Shown here one piece after another: positions 46,635-58,200 of a stretch of DNA of 64,000 nt. Below the pieces are notes generated by a model. It was not told the DNA's origin. It searched no databases and saw nothing but the letters and a program-made list of their open reading frames with translations. Every line of letters starts with the position of its first letter. Positions within the stretch are counted from its first letter, which is position 1. This DNA is from Ahaetulla prasina (lineage: Eukaryota; Chordata; Lepidosauria; Squamata; Colubridae). The DNA lies in assembly GCF_028640845.1 (NCBI RefSeq), contig NC_080541.1:30956435-31020434 (forward strand), given 5' to 3'. A program made the translations under genes and the position numbers.

Positions 46635-47700
46635 TTCTACATAGTTTTTAGTTGCAAAGTCACGTCCGACCCATCGCAACCCCATGGACAACGTTCCTCC
46701 AGGCCTTCCTATCCTCTACCATCCTCTGGAGTCCATTTAAGCTCATGCCTACTGCTTCAGTGACTCCATCCAGCTACCTCATTCTCTGTCGCCCCCTTCT
46801 TTTTCCCTCAATCTTTCCCAGCATTAGGTTCTTCTCCAGTGAGTCCTTCCTCCTCATTAGATGGCCAAAGTATTTGAATTTCATCTTCAGGATCTGGCCT
46901 TCTGAATTATTGAGTCTGTCATCTGTACCTCTATAGCTGTCTGGTTTGGTTCTGCAACCCAACAAGACAGACACAGTCTTCAGAGGATAATTAGAACTGC
47001 AGAAAAAACAATTGCTACCAACCTGCCTTCCACTGAGGACCTGTATACTGCACGAGTCAAAACGCCCTCAAAACGACACTATAGAGATACTATAGAGCAC
47101 TGCAAACCAGAACAACTAGACACAAGAACAGTTTCTTCCTGAACACCATCACTCTTCTAAACAAATAATTCCCTCAACAGTGTCAAACTATTGACTAAAT
47201 CTGCACTACTATTAATCTTCTCATCGTTCCCATCACCCATCTCCTTCCACTTATGACTGTAACTTTGTTGCTTGTATCCATACGATGTATATAGATATAG
47301 GTTGGTTCCTCATTGCTTATTTGTACCCTATGACTATCATTAAGTGTTGTACCTTAGAATCTTGATGAATGTATTTTTTTCTTTTATGTACACTGAGAGT
47401 ATATGCACCAAGACAAATTCCTTGTGTGTCCAATCACACTTGGCCAATAAAGAATTCTATTCTATTCTAAAGAGCAAACAGGGTTGATCTCCTCTAGGAC
47501 TGACTTGTTTGTTCGCCTTGCAGTCCAAGGGACTCGCAGGAGTCTTCTCCAGCACCATAGTTCAAAGGCTTCAATTCTTTGGTGCTCAGCCTTTCTTATG
47601 GTCCAACTTTAACAGCCATCTATTGCAACTGGGAAAACCATAGCCTTGAATATACGCACTTTTGTTGGCAGGGTAATGTCTCTGCTTTTTAGAATTTCTG
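46635..47700 (-). mobile_element. RTE-BovB LINE 3' part, interrupted
   Basis: The - strand from about 47700 to 47474 reads KSRDITLPTKVRIFKAMVFP, then WTIRKAEHQRIEAFELWCWR and LLRVPWTARRTNKSVLEEIN. It resumes at about 46915 with GQILKMKFKYFGHLMRRKDS and LEKNLMLGKIEGKRR, ending in an AWRNVVHGVA-like C-terminus near 46660. This is the BovB signature. A CR1/L3 3' end (46916-47473) splits it. Stops are present. Confidence 0.85.
46916..47473 (+). mobile_element. CR1/L3 (Snake1-type) LINE 3' end inside BovB
   Basis: Reads RIIRTAEKTIATNLPS and EDLYTARVKT fragments, then the family 3' UTR (CACTTGGCCAATAAAGAATT) and an (ATTCT) tail. It is in the opposite orientation to the BovB host and younger than it. 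Confidence 0.85.
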
Positions 47701-47714
47701 TATAGTAGTTCTAA

Positions 47715-48012
47715 TGTCATGGTTCCAAGGAACATCCCCAACAAAATAAAGCTCTGAGGCTTGAGGTTCCTCAAAGTTCCAATTTATTAGAGATGTCATG
47801 TTGACACAGCTGGGAAAGCCCAAAACTGAAAGCTTCCAGGTTTTCCACACCCAGTTGACAGTTCATAGCCCTGCCCCACACCCACAAATTCATCACATTG
47901 TCCAATCAACTCTTCACACTCAATTGGATACAATCTTCAGGCACTCTCCATCAGACTCAGGATGTCCTTGAATACGGAATGTTGTTATGACTAACTTTCT
48001 ACCGCTCCAACA
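47715..48012 (-). mobile_element. LTR-like sequence with adjoining polypurine tract
   Basis: On the - strand a purine-rich AAGTTGGGAGGGGAT precedes TGTTGGAGCGG, and the block ends CCATGACA with AATAAA inside. That is the arrangement of an internal tract plus 3' LTR. It abuts BovB sequence on the left. No target duplication or coding part recognised. Confidence 0.45.
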
Positions 48013-48149
48013 ATCCCCTCCCAACTTCCCCAGCTAAAATATGTGGCAGTTAAGAAGCAAAAAATAAAATTGCCTTCCAAAACTGACATCTAATTTTTCC
48101 TGAGAAGATAGTATTCACTGGAGAACTGCTGCTGCTCAAGAGGCATCAG

Positions 48150-48860
48150 AGGGTTCACCACCTCTATTATTTAATATGACCAATGAAGCCCCTGGAGGCC
48201 CATTTGTCAGTTTGGGATGCAACATCATCAGTATATTAGTGACACTCAATAATACATCACCACTCTGGACTGGTCTGTAGTTAAAAGTCCTGACTCAGAA
48301 TCTGGAGACTGTTACAGAATTGGAATGGGAAGGAACAAGCTGGGATTGAATCTCGCAAGTGTGTTGCTTATTCAGAAAATATCTGGCAATTCTCATGTCT
48401 CCATATGGGTAGGCGGTTTGCAAAAGAAGCAGGTTTGCAACTCAGCATTCTTCCTAAGCAGGCATTTGAGGCTATGGTTAGGGAGATTTTTTTCTGCCAG
48501 GGCATTTGGCTTTCTTGTTGTAGCCCCTTCTGAAGCACTTCGCCAGGGCAATGATCATCCATACTATGCCCTCACTATCTCCCACATCAGCTACTGCAAT
48601 TCGCTTTACCTTTGTCTGCTTTAAAGAATACACTGAAGCTGGCACTGATGGAGAATGCAGCAGCTCATCTGCAGGCAGGCGAGAGTTACTCCTTTCATAT
48701 AAAGCCAGTGTTGCAGATGCTACCTTGGCTTTCAGTAGTTTCTCTCTAGAATTCAGAGTGCTGCTTTTGACCTATGAAGTTCTCCTTAGGAGTCCTTAAA
48801 GAGAGCCTTTGATACTGCAAGGACACACTTATCTCTTAACCCAAAGCCAGGTTATTACTA
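48150..48860 (+). mobile_element. Old CR1-type LINE remnant
   Basis: Degenerate frames resemble the CR1-type RT C-terminus: ISYCNSLYLCLL matches the LDYCNALYMGL position of the 7.2-kb copy and EFRVLLLTYEVL matches the VQFKVLV position. Many stops. Confidence 0.6.
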
Positions 48861-49167
48861 TACCTTGACTTTCATTGGCACAAAGTCACCACTGAAATTA
48901 TTATGGTGAGGCAAGCTTTCGAATAAAATCTGAGTTTTTATGAACTGAATGAAAGGTGGCCCTGGGTAACTACTGATTCTTTCATTGTATTATAATTCAT
49001 TATTTTAGGAAACACAGACTTTGCAAGAGCAGAACTTGGGAAGCAACATAAACACAGGAGGATTGTTCAAGCAGCTGCCCTTAAAAATAATAACAGAATA
49101 ACAGAGTTGGAAGGGACCTTGTAGGTCATCTAGTCCAACCCCCAGTCCCCCAGCAGGAGACCTACAC

Positions 49168-49923
49168 CAGGGGTCAGCAACCTGCGGCTCTGGAGCTGCG
49201 TGCGGCTCTTTCACCCCTCTGCTGCAGCTCAAAATATCCTCACAACTGCCAATGTGTGACAGTCGCTGGCACGTGATTTATTGATCTTTTAAACACCCCC
49301 CTCCCCCAGTAGGCCAACCATGGATAAATCCAAGAAAAGAAAGTTTCAGAAGAAAACAGAACATTTAATTCAACTATATATGCTAGTTTTGTGGCTGCTC
49401 AAGAAATAGGCATGGGAAGGGTTTTGTGGCTCCCGGTCAGGGGTGAAATGCTTCCGGTTCGGACCGGATAGCCCGATCCGGTAGTGATGGCGGCGGGTGG
49501 TTCAGAGAACTGGTAGCAAAAATCCCTGCCCCACCCCAAACCCAGCTGAGCCGCGTGATCATCAGAAGGTGTTTTTTTTACTTTTAAAAGCATTTTTTCT
49601 TCCACCATTAAAAAAAGCCTCTGATGATCACGAGGCTCAGCTGGGATCATCAAAAGCCTTTTTCCTCTGGCGATCCCAGCTGAGTTGCCTGATCATCACA
49701 GGGTTTTAAAAGCCAAAAGCCAAAGAGGTTGTAGAAAAAATGCTTTTAAAAGTTAAAAAAAAAAAAGTTGGCTATGCCCACCCAGTCACATTACCCCCAC
49801 CAAGCCACACCCACAGAACCAGTAGTAACAAATTTTACATTTCACCCATGCTCCCTGTGTTTTCTTTTCTGTGGGAAAGGGGTCCAAATGGCTCCTTTCA
49901 GTGTTTAAGGTTGCAGACCCCTG
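49168..49923. mobile_element. hAT non-autonomous element (outer of a nest)
   Basis: CAGGGGTCAGCAACCTGCGG start and AAGGTTGCAGACCCCTG end. Flanks ACCTACAC (49160-49167) and CCCTACAC (49924-49931) match at 7 of 8. Another hAT is inserted within it. Confidence 0.88.
49438..49850. mobile_element. hAT non-autonomous element (inner of a nest)
   Basis: CAGGGGTGAAATGCTTCCGG start and TTTTACATTTCACCCATG end. Flanks CTCCCGGT (49430-49437) and CTCCCTGT (49851-49858) match at 7 of 8. Sister of 4866-5256 and 58211-58729. Confidence 0.88.
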
Positions 49924-50229
49924 CCCTACACCATTTCTGACAGATGGCAGTCCAGTCTCTTCTTGAAAGCTTCCAGGGATGAAGCTCCCACCACTTCCGA
50001 AGGCAACTTCTGTTCCATTGGTTGATTGCTCTCACCGTCAGAGCATTTCTCCTTGTTTCTAGGTTGAATCTCTCCTTGTTCAGTTACCATCCGTTATTCT
50101 TTGCCTGGCCCTCAGGTGCTTCGGAAAATAGCTCGACACTCACCTCCCTCCTCCTCTCTTGTGGCAACCCCTCAAATATTGGGAGATTGCCTTAATAACC
50201 GAATGCAAAGCGATTTCTCTTTATCCGAC

Positions 50230-51270
50230 CCGTTAGCTTACTCGGGGCTACGACGCGGCTCGGGGCCACTGCTGACCCTCCTCCTCCCTCGGTAGCGCGT
50301 TAAAGCGAGGCCACCCCCGCTCTCCTCAGAGCCACCTCCACCTGCCGCCTCGCTCCTCGCCCGCCGAGTGTGTGTGTGTGGCGGGGAGGGGAGGGGAGGC
50401 AACCGCGCCCCTCCTCCGTCACGTGGAGCAAACAAATCCTCCCGCGGCCGCCCTGCTCCACTTCCTCGGCCCCGCCAGACGGCTCCATCGGCTCCCCTCC
50501 AGGGCGGCCGGCAAGCGCCATGAAGATGCACTTCAGCATCCCTCTCTCCGAAGAGCTGCTGGAGAAGTTTGGCGGCCGCTACGTGGTGGAGTAGCTTCCC
50601 TTGAAGGGGGAGGGAAGGAGGGGTGGATCCCGACACGAGGGGAGGCGGGAAGGGCGAACTAACCCGGCGGCGCCCGAGCCAGACCTTGCCAGGTGCTCCA
50701 GCGAGAGGCAGGGCTTTGCTTCTCGGGAGCGCTGGCGAGCTCCTCCGCGGCGGAACGGGGTCCTTCGGTCCCCGATCGCCTCATGCCGGCGAGACCTTTG
50801 TCGGGGGGAAAAAGGCGGGGAGGGGAAGCGTAGTGCGGCGGGGTGGGGAAGCACGGAGCGAAGAAGAAGAAAATGGGGTGTTGGCATCCGAGCAGGTGGA
50901 TTTGATGGCCGACGACCCCACCCCCGTTTAAAGGGGGTCGGAGGGGGTCGGAGGATCAACAGTTGGGCAGCGGCTGGCGGCCTGGGTGGGGTTAAATCTG
51001 GGGCGGCGATCCGGAGAGGGAGCGCGCCCCACCCATTCCTGCAGCCCCGAAAGGAAAGGAAGAAAGGAGAGCAAAGATGGTTCTGTGGGGCGGCGGGCGG
51101 GGGCGGGAGGTTGGGTTGGGGGTTGGGGACGCAGCTACTCCCCGTGCGAAGCCTTGGGCTGGGCGGCGTAGGAACGTGGATGCCGTGGGGTAAAGACTTC
51201 CCGGAGTGGGAGAGCGAGGTTCTCGGTCAATGGCCAGCTGGCCTGCATGTGCGTTTCTGCGCCTGAGAGG
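50230..51270. promoter_or_regulatory. SNX31: CpG island / promoter of SNX31
   Basis: Abrupt GC- and CpG-rich island around exon 1 (50520-50585), after 14 kb of AT-rich repeats. No TATA box is evident. The island continues about 680 nt into intron 1. Several long ORFs on both strands inside it (up to about 220 codons) are low-complexity Arg/Gly/Pro reads without domains and were not called as genes. Confidence 0.75.
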
Positions 51271-52255
51271 AGAAGCGCCTGTTGAGGGGCTTGAGAGGAA
51301 GAAAAAAAAGGGGGGGGGTCAGAAAAAAAAGGGGGAGAGGCGAAGAAGGGGAAGGAAGGAGAGATTTGATTTGATTTGATTTGATTTGATTTGAAACTTC
51401 ACCGGCTTGGCCAGCGCTCAAAGCTGCTTGAGGAAATAACACCTATAAACAAGTTTATGACAGAAATGGGAACCAGCGCTCCAATAGGTACTAAAAATCG
51501 CCACGGAAGTGTGGGAACAAAAAAGAGAAAAAGACAAGTGTTCATGTGCTGTTGCTTGTAACGCTCCCTTCAGGTGATCTGTGAAAATTTGCAAGCTTCC
51601 TTTTAATGTGCTTTGGTAGGATAGTTTCAACGTTTATGCCTTTAAAATATTCCAGACTGAAGGAATGGGTATCTTTTCTAGAATGGAACTACTAGTCCAC
51701 TTGTTTCCCAAGCTTGGCAACTTAAAATACTGGGTGGGGAATTCTGGGAATTGAAGTCTACCTGTCTTAAAGTCATTCAAGTTGAGAAAGTTTGACCTAG
51801 TCTCAAGGGCCATCCTCCTCAATAGAATAGAATAGAATAGAATAGAATAGAATAGAATAGAATAGAATAGAATAGAATAGTTTATTGGCCAAGTGTGATT
51901 GGACACACAAGGAATTTGTCTTGGTGCATATGCTCTCAGTGTAAATAAAAGAAAAGATACGTTCATCAAGAATCATAAGGTACAACACTTAATGATAGTC
52001 ATAGGGAACAAATAAGCAATCAGGAAACAATATCAATATAAATCGTACGATACAAGCAACAGTTACAGTCATAAGTGGAAGGAGATGGGTGATGGGAACG
52101 ATGAGAAGATTAATAGTACTGCAGATTTAGTAATAGTTTGACAGGGAGTTGAGAGAATTATTTCTTTAGCAAAGTGATGGCATTCGGGAAGAAACTGTTC
52201 TTGTAAATAAAGAGATAGTCAAGCTATATCAAATCTGGGTATTCATGGTGTGTGA

Positions 52256-52296
<41 letters not shown>

Positions 52297-55200
52297 GTCA
52301 AGATGGCCACAAATGATGCAACCTTTTGTATTCACCTAAGGTGGCTGTGGTTGCCACTATGACTTGGGGCAGGCCAGGGCCAATTTAAGACTCACAGGAG
52401 TGACGTTCCTCTTCCTTGGCCAGTAGGAATGCAAGGTTGAACACAACTGATAGGAAGTGGTGAGTTCTTTTTAACAATCCTGAAATGATTTATTTGGAGA
52501 CTGTGTATTTTCAGCTGTATTCTGTATATTTGGAGGGCTTCCTTTTCTGCAAGTTACGTTACAGTCAGTTGCACCGCTGGAATGAACAGGTAAGATGAAG
52601 AATTCATTCCTTTTATTTATTTTTTTCTCATCCAACCATTCTTTAGGGGGAAGGTGTTTCATTGTCAAAGAGCCACAAAATGTTCTTCACAGAGGAATGG
52701 TGCTTGTATAACATCGATAATTGGTTTGTTTCATAGGGTCATCGACACAGTTCAGACTTAAATTTTGCAGCATGTTTGACATCTTTCTAGCTTTGTACAT
52801 GAAAGAGATGTTTACACATTAATAGTTTATTGCTTCATGAAACTTTGTGTGTGTGCAGAGACATACACACATCAGTAGAGACACCCCCCTTTGCCTTTGG
52901 ATAATAATCTCTCCGCGTATTTTCAGACCTGGGGCTTCCCATGAAAGAAGTGAAGACCATACATATCAAAACCATGTTCAGAAAACAGGTCTTTAGTGAA
53001 AATAATACCAGTGTCATTGAAGCTTTAATTATTCTAGTGAAACTATGGAAATAAGAATATAAGCTAGTGAAAGAAAGGTTTCTTTGTCCTTCCTTCTACC
53101 AAATTGTGTATCTATGAAAGAGATCAAAAAAGTCAAAATTTCAGTTGTGAGAATGCAATGAAAGATCCACTTTCTTTTCATGCAATAAACTACATGTAAA
53201 GGGGAGCCAGACTTCTGTTGTATAGTAATGGTCAATTTCTTGATTTCCTTGAACTTCCCCACCAAAGAGAATCTCTTAAATTTGAACAATTGTGCAAGGG
53301 AAAGAGAGAGAGAAGAATTATTATTCTTCTCTCTCTCTTTCCCTTGCACAATTGTACAAAGCTAAAAATTTCATGTACAAAGCTAAAAATATTATTCTGT
53401 GAGTGCATATAGTGCTTTATAGAGAATAATAGAGAATAACAGAGTTGGAAGGAACCTTGGAGGTCTCATAATCACCTCATAAAACACCTTGCTCAAGCAG
53501 GGAACTCTAAACCATACCAGACAATGGCTGTCCAGTCTCTTCTTGAAACTTCCAGTGGGATAGAACACCCACAACTTTTGGAGGCAAATTGTTCCACTGG
53601 TTAATTGCTCTCACTGTTAGGAAATTTCTCCTAATTCTAGCTTGCTTCTCTCCTTGATTACTGTAGTTTCCATTCATTGTTTTTTGTCTTCTGGTATTTT
53701 GTAAAATAGGTTGATTCCCTCTTCTTTGTGTCAATCTCTCAAATATGGGAACACTACTTACAATGCAACATGCATATAAGGACCATAGCTATATGGGTTT
53801 GCTCCAAAATTATTATTTTTCTAATAGAAAATAGTTTTAGCCTTTTGTTTTACCTTTTGGTAAATTTTAATTGCTGTATCACATCCTGATCCGTTATTCT
53901 TTTTATAAACTGAGACTTTTCTTAAATCTTGCACTCAGTTGTTTTTATTCTGCTCAATCTATGTTTCCCAAAATATCTGTATACAGTACATTTTTAGGTT
54001 ACATAGCCTATGTGTAGAGTCACAAATAACATTAGTGCTTTTTCTTTTATGTACTACTAATTTATTTGCTACCAGAATGCATTCTGTCCAACAATCAACA
54101 TCCAGAGAATTTAAGGCAGGGATTAATGCGAGACAAACAATCTATCAGTAAAGAATACCCTAATCAAGGAATTAACAAGAAGAAAGCCATGCCCACACCA
54201 ACACTATCAGAGCAAGCTATTGTATATAACCAGGGATCAAATCCCACACTCAGTAGCACTGATATTGTTACCTAGTTGGGTATTGAAATGTCTGCAAGCA
54301 AGCAACCTAGTTCAGAGAGTAGCAAGGACTGCACAATTCAACACTGAGTTGCATATATTCTCTTCTGTTGGTAACATAAGAGCAGGCCAGTTCAGATCTC
54401 TTACGGATGCCAACATTCTTAAAGGAAGTAATTTTTGGAAATTTATTAATGAATATCTTCAAGTAATATTTGATATTTGGTAACAGATTAGTACCATTTA
54501 AAGATTATTTATCTTTTCAGCTAAGACGAGTCTTTGGAAAAGGAATCCCTTCATTTCCTCCAAAATTTTTCCTTGCAATGACAAAGTCAATGGCTGATGA
54601 AAGGAGAACGCAGTTAGAACAATATCTACAGAACGGTATACTGAATGCTACTTTGGCAACTGCTTTTTTAATGAGCCTTCAAGCAAATATTGAATTTGTG
54701 CATGCTATGATTTCATAGACCTAGAAAGGGTTGAAAGGAATTGTGCAGAAAAAGATGTTTTAGGTGACTGGGACTTTTAAAGGAAATTTATCAACAGATA
54801 TAATGGGCTGCATTTAGTGCAGTTCTTAAGGGCCAGGAATTCTGCACCATATCCTTCCTAGTGGAGCTCACTGGGTTTTTTAAACAGTATTTCATGAGGT
54901 TTTGGGACTCTCAGAAAATGTTGTGATAGAATGGGAAATCCAGTGATATCTGGAGTAGAAATTTAATCTGCAGTATAGAAAAAAAAGCAGAGAACTCACA
55001 TACAAGTATTCTAAACTGAATCTGATTTCTTGAGATTAAGCATTAATCTAAACATTTCATTTATGAAAATCTTAAACTTCCTTTGAGTTATATGCCTCTA
55101 TCAGAACTTCAATTATTTCATTATTATGTGCCATCAAGTCCTTTTCAACTGGTAGCAACCACATAGATTTTTCTCCATGATCATCAAGATTTTAGGATGA

Positions 55201-58200
55201 GGGGTAATTTTTTCTGATTCAATTTGTTTAATAAATTGTGCATTTTTTTTCTGGGTGTCTCTCTTGACCATCTGTGGAATATTTTAAGATATATTTTCTA
55301 TTGTATTGCAATTTTTTCTGTTGCAGTTTCCGTTGATCCAAGTGTTACAAACAGTGAGGTCTTTATTAGTTTCTTTAGGAAATTACAGCAGGTAAGGTTT
55401 TTTTGTTTCAAACTAACATGTTAAGAGAAGGACAGGTACCTGTGCTTCTGTCCTTATAGACTAAAAGCTGGTTTGCTGTTACTGAGGATTATAATAAAAT
55501 ATTTAAATATAGAGTATTGACGTTCAGGATATCACGCAGCCATTTTCTATTCCTCTGTTCTTTTTGCCCAACCTTTGGTCTCCACCCATAGCAACAATCA
55601 GCCAGCTTTTTGTGTGCATTAGTACATGTAGTCCTTAATTTATAACTGTTATTGAGACTGGAATTACAGTAATCAATACTAATAAATAGTAATAAATTGT
55701 TAAGTGGGTTATAATCTGACCAATTTGATTTTGCTACAATTTTTGTTGTGGACATTAAACCAAAAGTAAATTCTGGTTTCTAGCAAAATATTAATAAGTT
55801 GTGGCCATGTGACTGCAGGACACTGCAAATGGACATAATTGTGGGACAGTTACTGACTGCTCAAGATGTGATCACTTGACAGGGGGGTGGGAAATGAAAA
55901 CTTCTAACCTGAGTCATAAGTATCTTTTTGGAGTCCATCATATCTTCAAACAGTTGCTAAGTGACCAGTCGTAACTGAAGGACCACCCGTATGTTCAGCT
56001 GTGAGCTGTTCTTAATTACTTTCTTCTATGTCCATGCCAGTTATTGAGTTCAAACCACCTTGTCTTTTGGAAATTATTCTTGAAATTAACCATTTTAATC
56101 TTGTTCCAGACTAAAAATAAGAGTTATAAATTCAGTGATAAATTGCTACTTTTAAAGCAGCTCAAACACGGGGATTTTAAAAATAAACACCAACACGTGA
56201 GATTTTCAGTTTAATAATGTTCTTTATTAGAGTGTACCATGGTTTTTTTCCTTGCATTCAGTTGACCGGAGGAAGGTTTTTGCTGTAAAAGTCCTGATAT
56301 CCTTTTGGTCATTGCAGGTTTCTTAGGAAACATTTTGAAAGGTACATTAAAATATGATAAGCTTCTTGAGATCAGGCATTAAGTAAATATTTTGGATTGG
56401 TGGCAGGACAAGAGGTGAGAGGTGTGTTGACGTAAAAATGTCAACATCCGCTTTATGTTACAAGAGTGGTGACACTTATCACTTACATACTTGAAGGCAT
56501 TGTTGTAGCATTTTTGTTTCTGAACTCTCCAGAGCTGAGAAGTTGAAAGAAGTTTGTCAACCTCTTTATGGGACATCAGTAGTTTCCTCCCTGCACTACC
56601 TAGGATGAGGAGGGGGTGGGCCTTGATCTTCATCTGAATCCCCTTTCCTTTGTTCTACCTCTCCCCTGCTCTGCCCAGCCTGACTTTGCTCTTCCCCAGT
56701 TTTTTCCACAGCCAATGGATCCACTCTCTCACTCGCTGTCAGCCGTTCCTCTTCCCCTTCGGATTCAGACTCCGACAGGGGCACGACATTTGCAGTGTTT
56801 TCTCTTTCCTGTCTTCTGCATTGTGTGCTCATTCCACCTGAGTTGAGAAGCATAAAAGGATTGCCTGTACATTTATAATCTGTGCATCTATTGCCTGTCA
56901 CGTGGGCATAATCTCTGATTAATAAGGCCTGGCCATCTTTTCTAGGGATATCGTCTTGCCACTTTCACCTCATTTTAAACTGTTTCCCTTTAAACTCTTG
57001 GTACATTTGTAAATAATATAAAGAGTCTTCCAATAATTTAATGGAAGCCTCTCTTTCTCTTTTGCCACAGAGCACCGCATCATGCTGTTGCTCTATAAAA
57101 TAAGCATACCTGAGGCTGTAATTAACTGACAGCACAACCAAATCGCTGGGATATAATGAATATGGAAAACAAATATTCTTATTCTATCGCAGTCTAAACA
57201 AATGAAATTAAACTGTATAATTTGCCCTGGGAAATGGTCTGCAAATCATGTAGCGTTCAACAATGCTAACTTTTAATTAAGCAGTTGATGAATATCCCAA
57301 GTATTGTTTTTAATTATCAAATGTATTTGGCACATTATCTCCCAAAAGCTTTGGCCTAGACTTGTAATTTATTTTCTCCTTGTGTATTGGTAAAATTGTG
57401 TGCCCAACAACTAGTATATTCTTTACAATATGTCTCTTGGCTAATTGAGACTGATGTGGACGTGCTATAAATTGTTGCTATGATTATGATTAGTCACACA
57501 GTCAGTCAGATATTTAGACAGGATTTGGCATTTTTGTCTACCTATCAAGTCCTTACCAAGGACCTGGGATAGGGCGGTATTCTTGTTGGATGGTGTTAAA
57601 AGTTATCATTGCAGAATTTAAGCTGTTCCAAGTAAAGCTCCCTTTTACAATTAACTGATGGTGCTTTTGGCATTCAGTGGCATTCAAATGATGCTCCAGA
57701 TGTTTTATTTAGTTTTATTGCACCCAAGAGGCCTAATGCTATTGGTACTATTTTTGCTTTCTTTTGCCACTGTTTGCAGTTGTATTTTGTGATTTTTCTC
57801 CACAGTTCCTTTTCTCCTATTCTGCTTTTACCAGGTACTTCTATATCCACTATGCAGACTTTTGTGGTCTTTCTTATCAACAGTTGTTAGTCTGAAATGT
57901 TTGCAGGTGCTTGTTTGTTTGAACTCTAAAATCCTAGAGCACGTTAGCTTCTTTGTTTTCTGTTACTTTGTCTATTTTGTGGTTTTCCCCGCCCACCCAC
58001 CCCCACCAGTTCTTGCTTGCAATCAAATGGTATTTAGGCTGTTGGTTTGAGCTCTGAGCTTGGCAATATGGTTGCAAACATTTTGTCACCATTTGAGGAG
58101 ACATCGTCAGTGCATTTTGATTTGTCAAAATGCACTTGTTTCCTCGAATGATGATGAAACATTTGCAACCACATTGCCAAGCTCAGAGCTCAAACCAACA

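Larger units (their letters stand above)
49088..50110 (-). mobile_element. CR1 LINE 3' end, split by nested hAT elements
   Basis: TTGGAAGGGACCTTGTAGGT and TCTAGTCCAACCCCCAG (complement of a CR1 3' end) are followed, after a 756-bp hAT insertion, by GGCAGTCCAGTCTCTTCTTG and ATTGCTCTCACCGTC. Same family as 53425-53755. Confidence 0.85.

Noticed and set aside
50520..50594. SNX31 exon 1 read as a 24-residue peptide ending VVE then stop
   Set aside because: A GT donor at 50586 joins in frame to exon 2 (LYSVYLEGFLFC), restoring the known PX domain. The short ORF is intron read-through.
50601..51266. 221-codon ORF and antisense partners downstream of SNX31 exon 1
   Set aside because: CpG-island artefact: low-complexity Arg/Gly/Pro composition, no domain, within intron 1.
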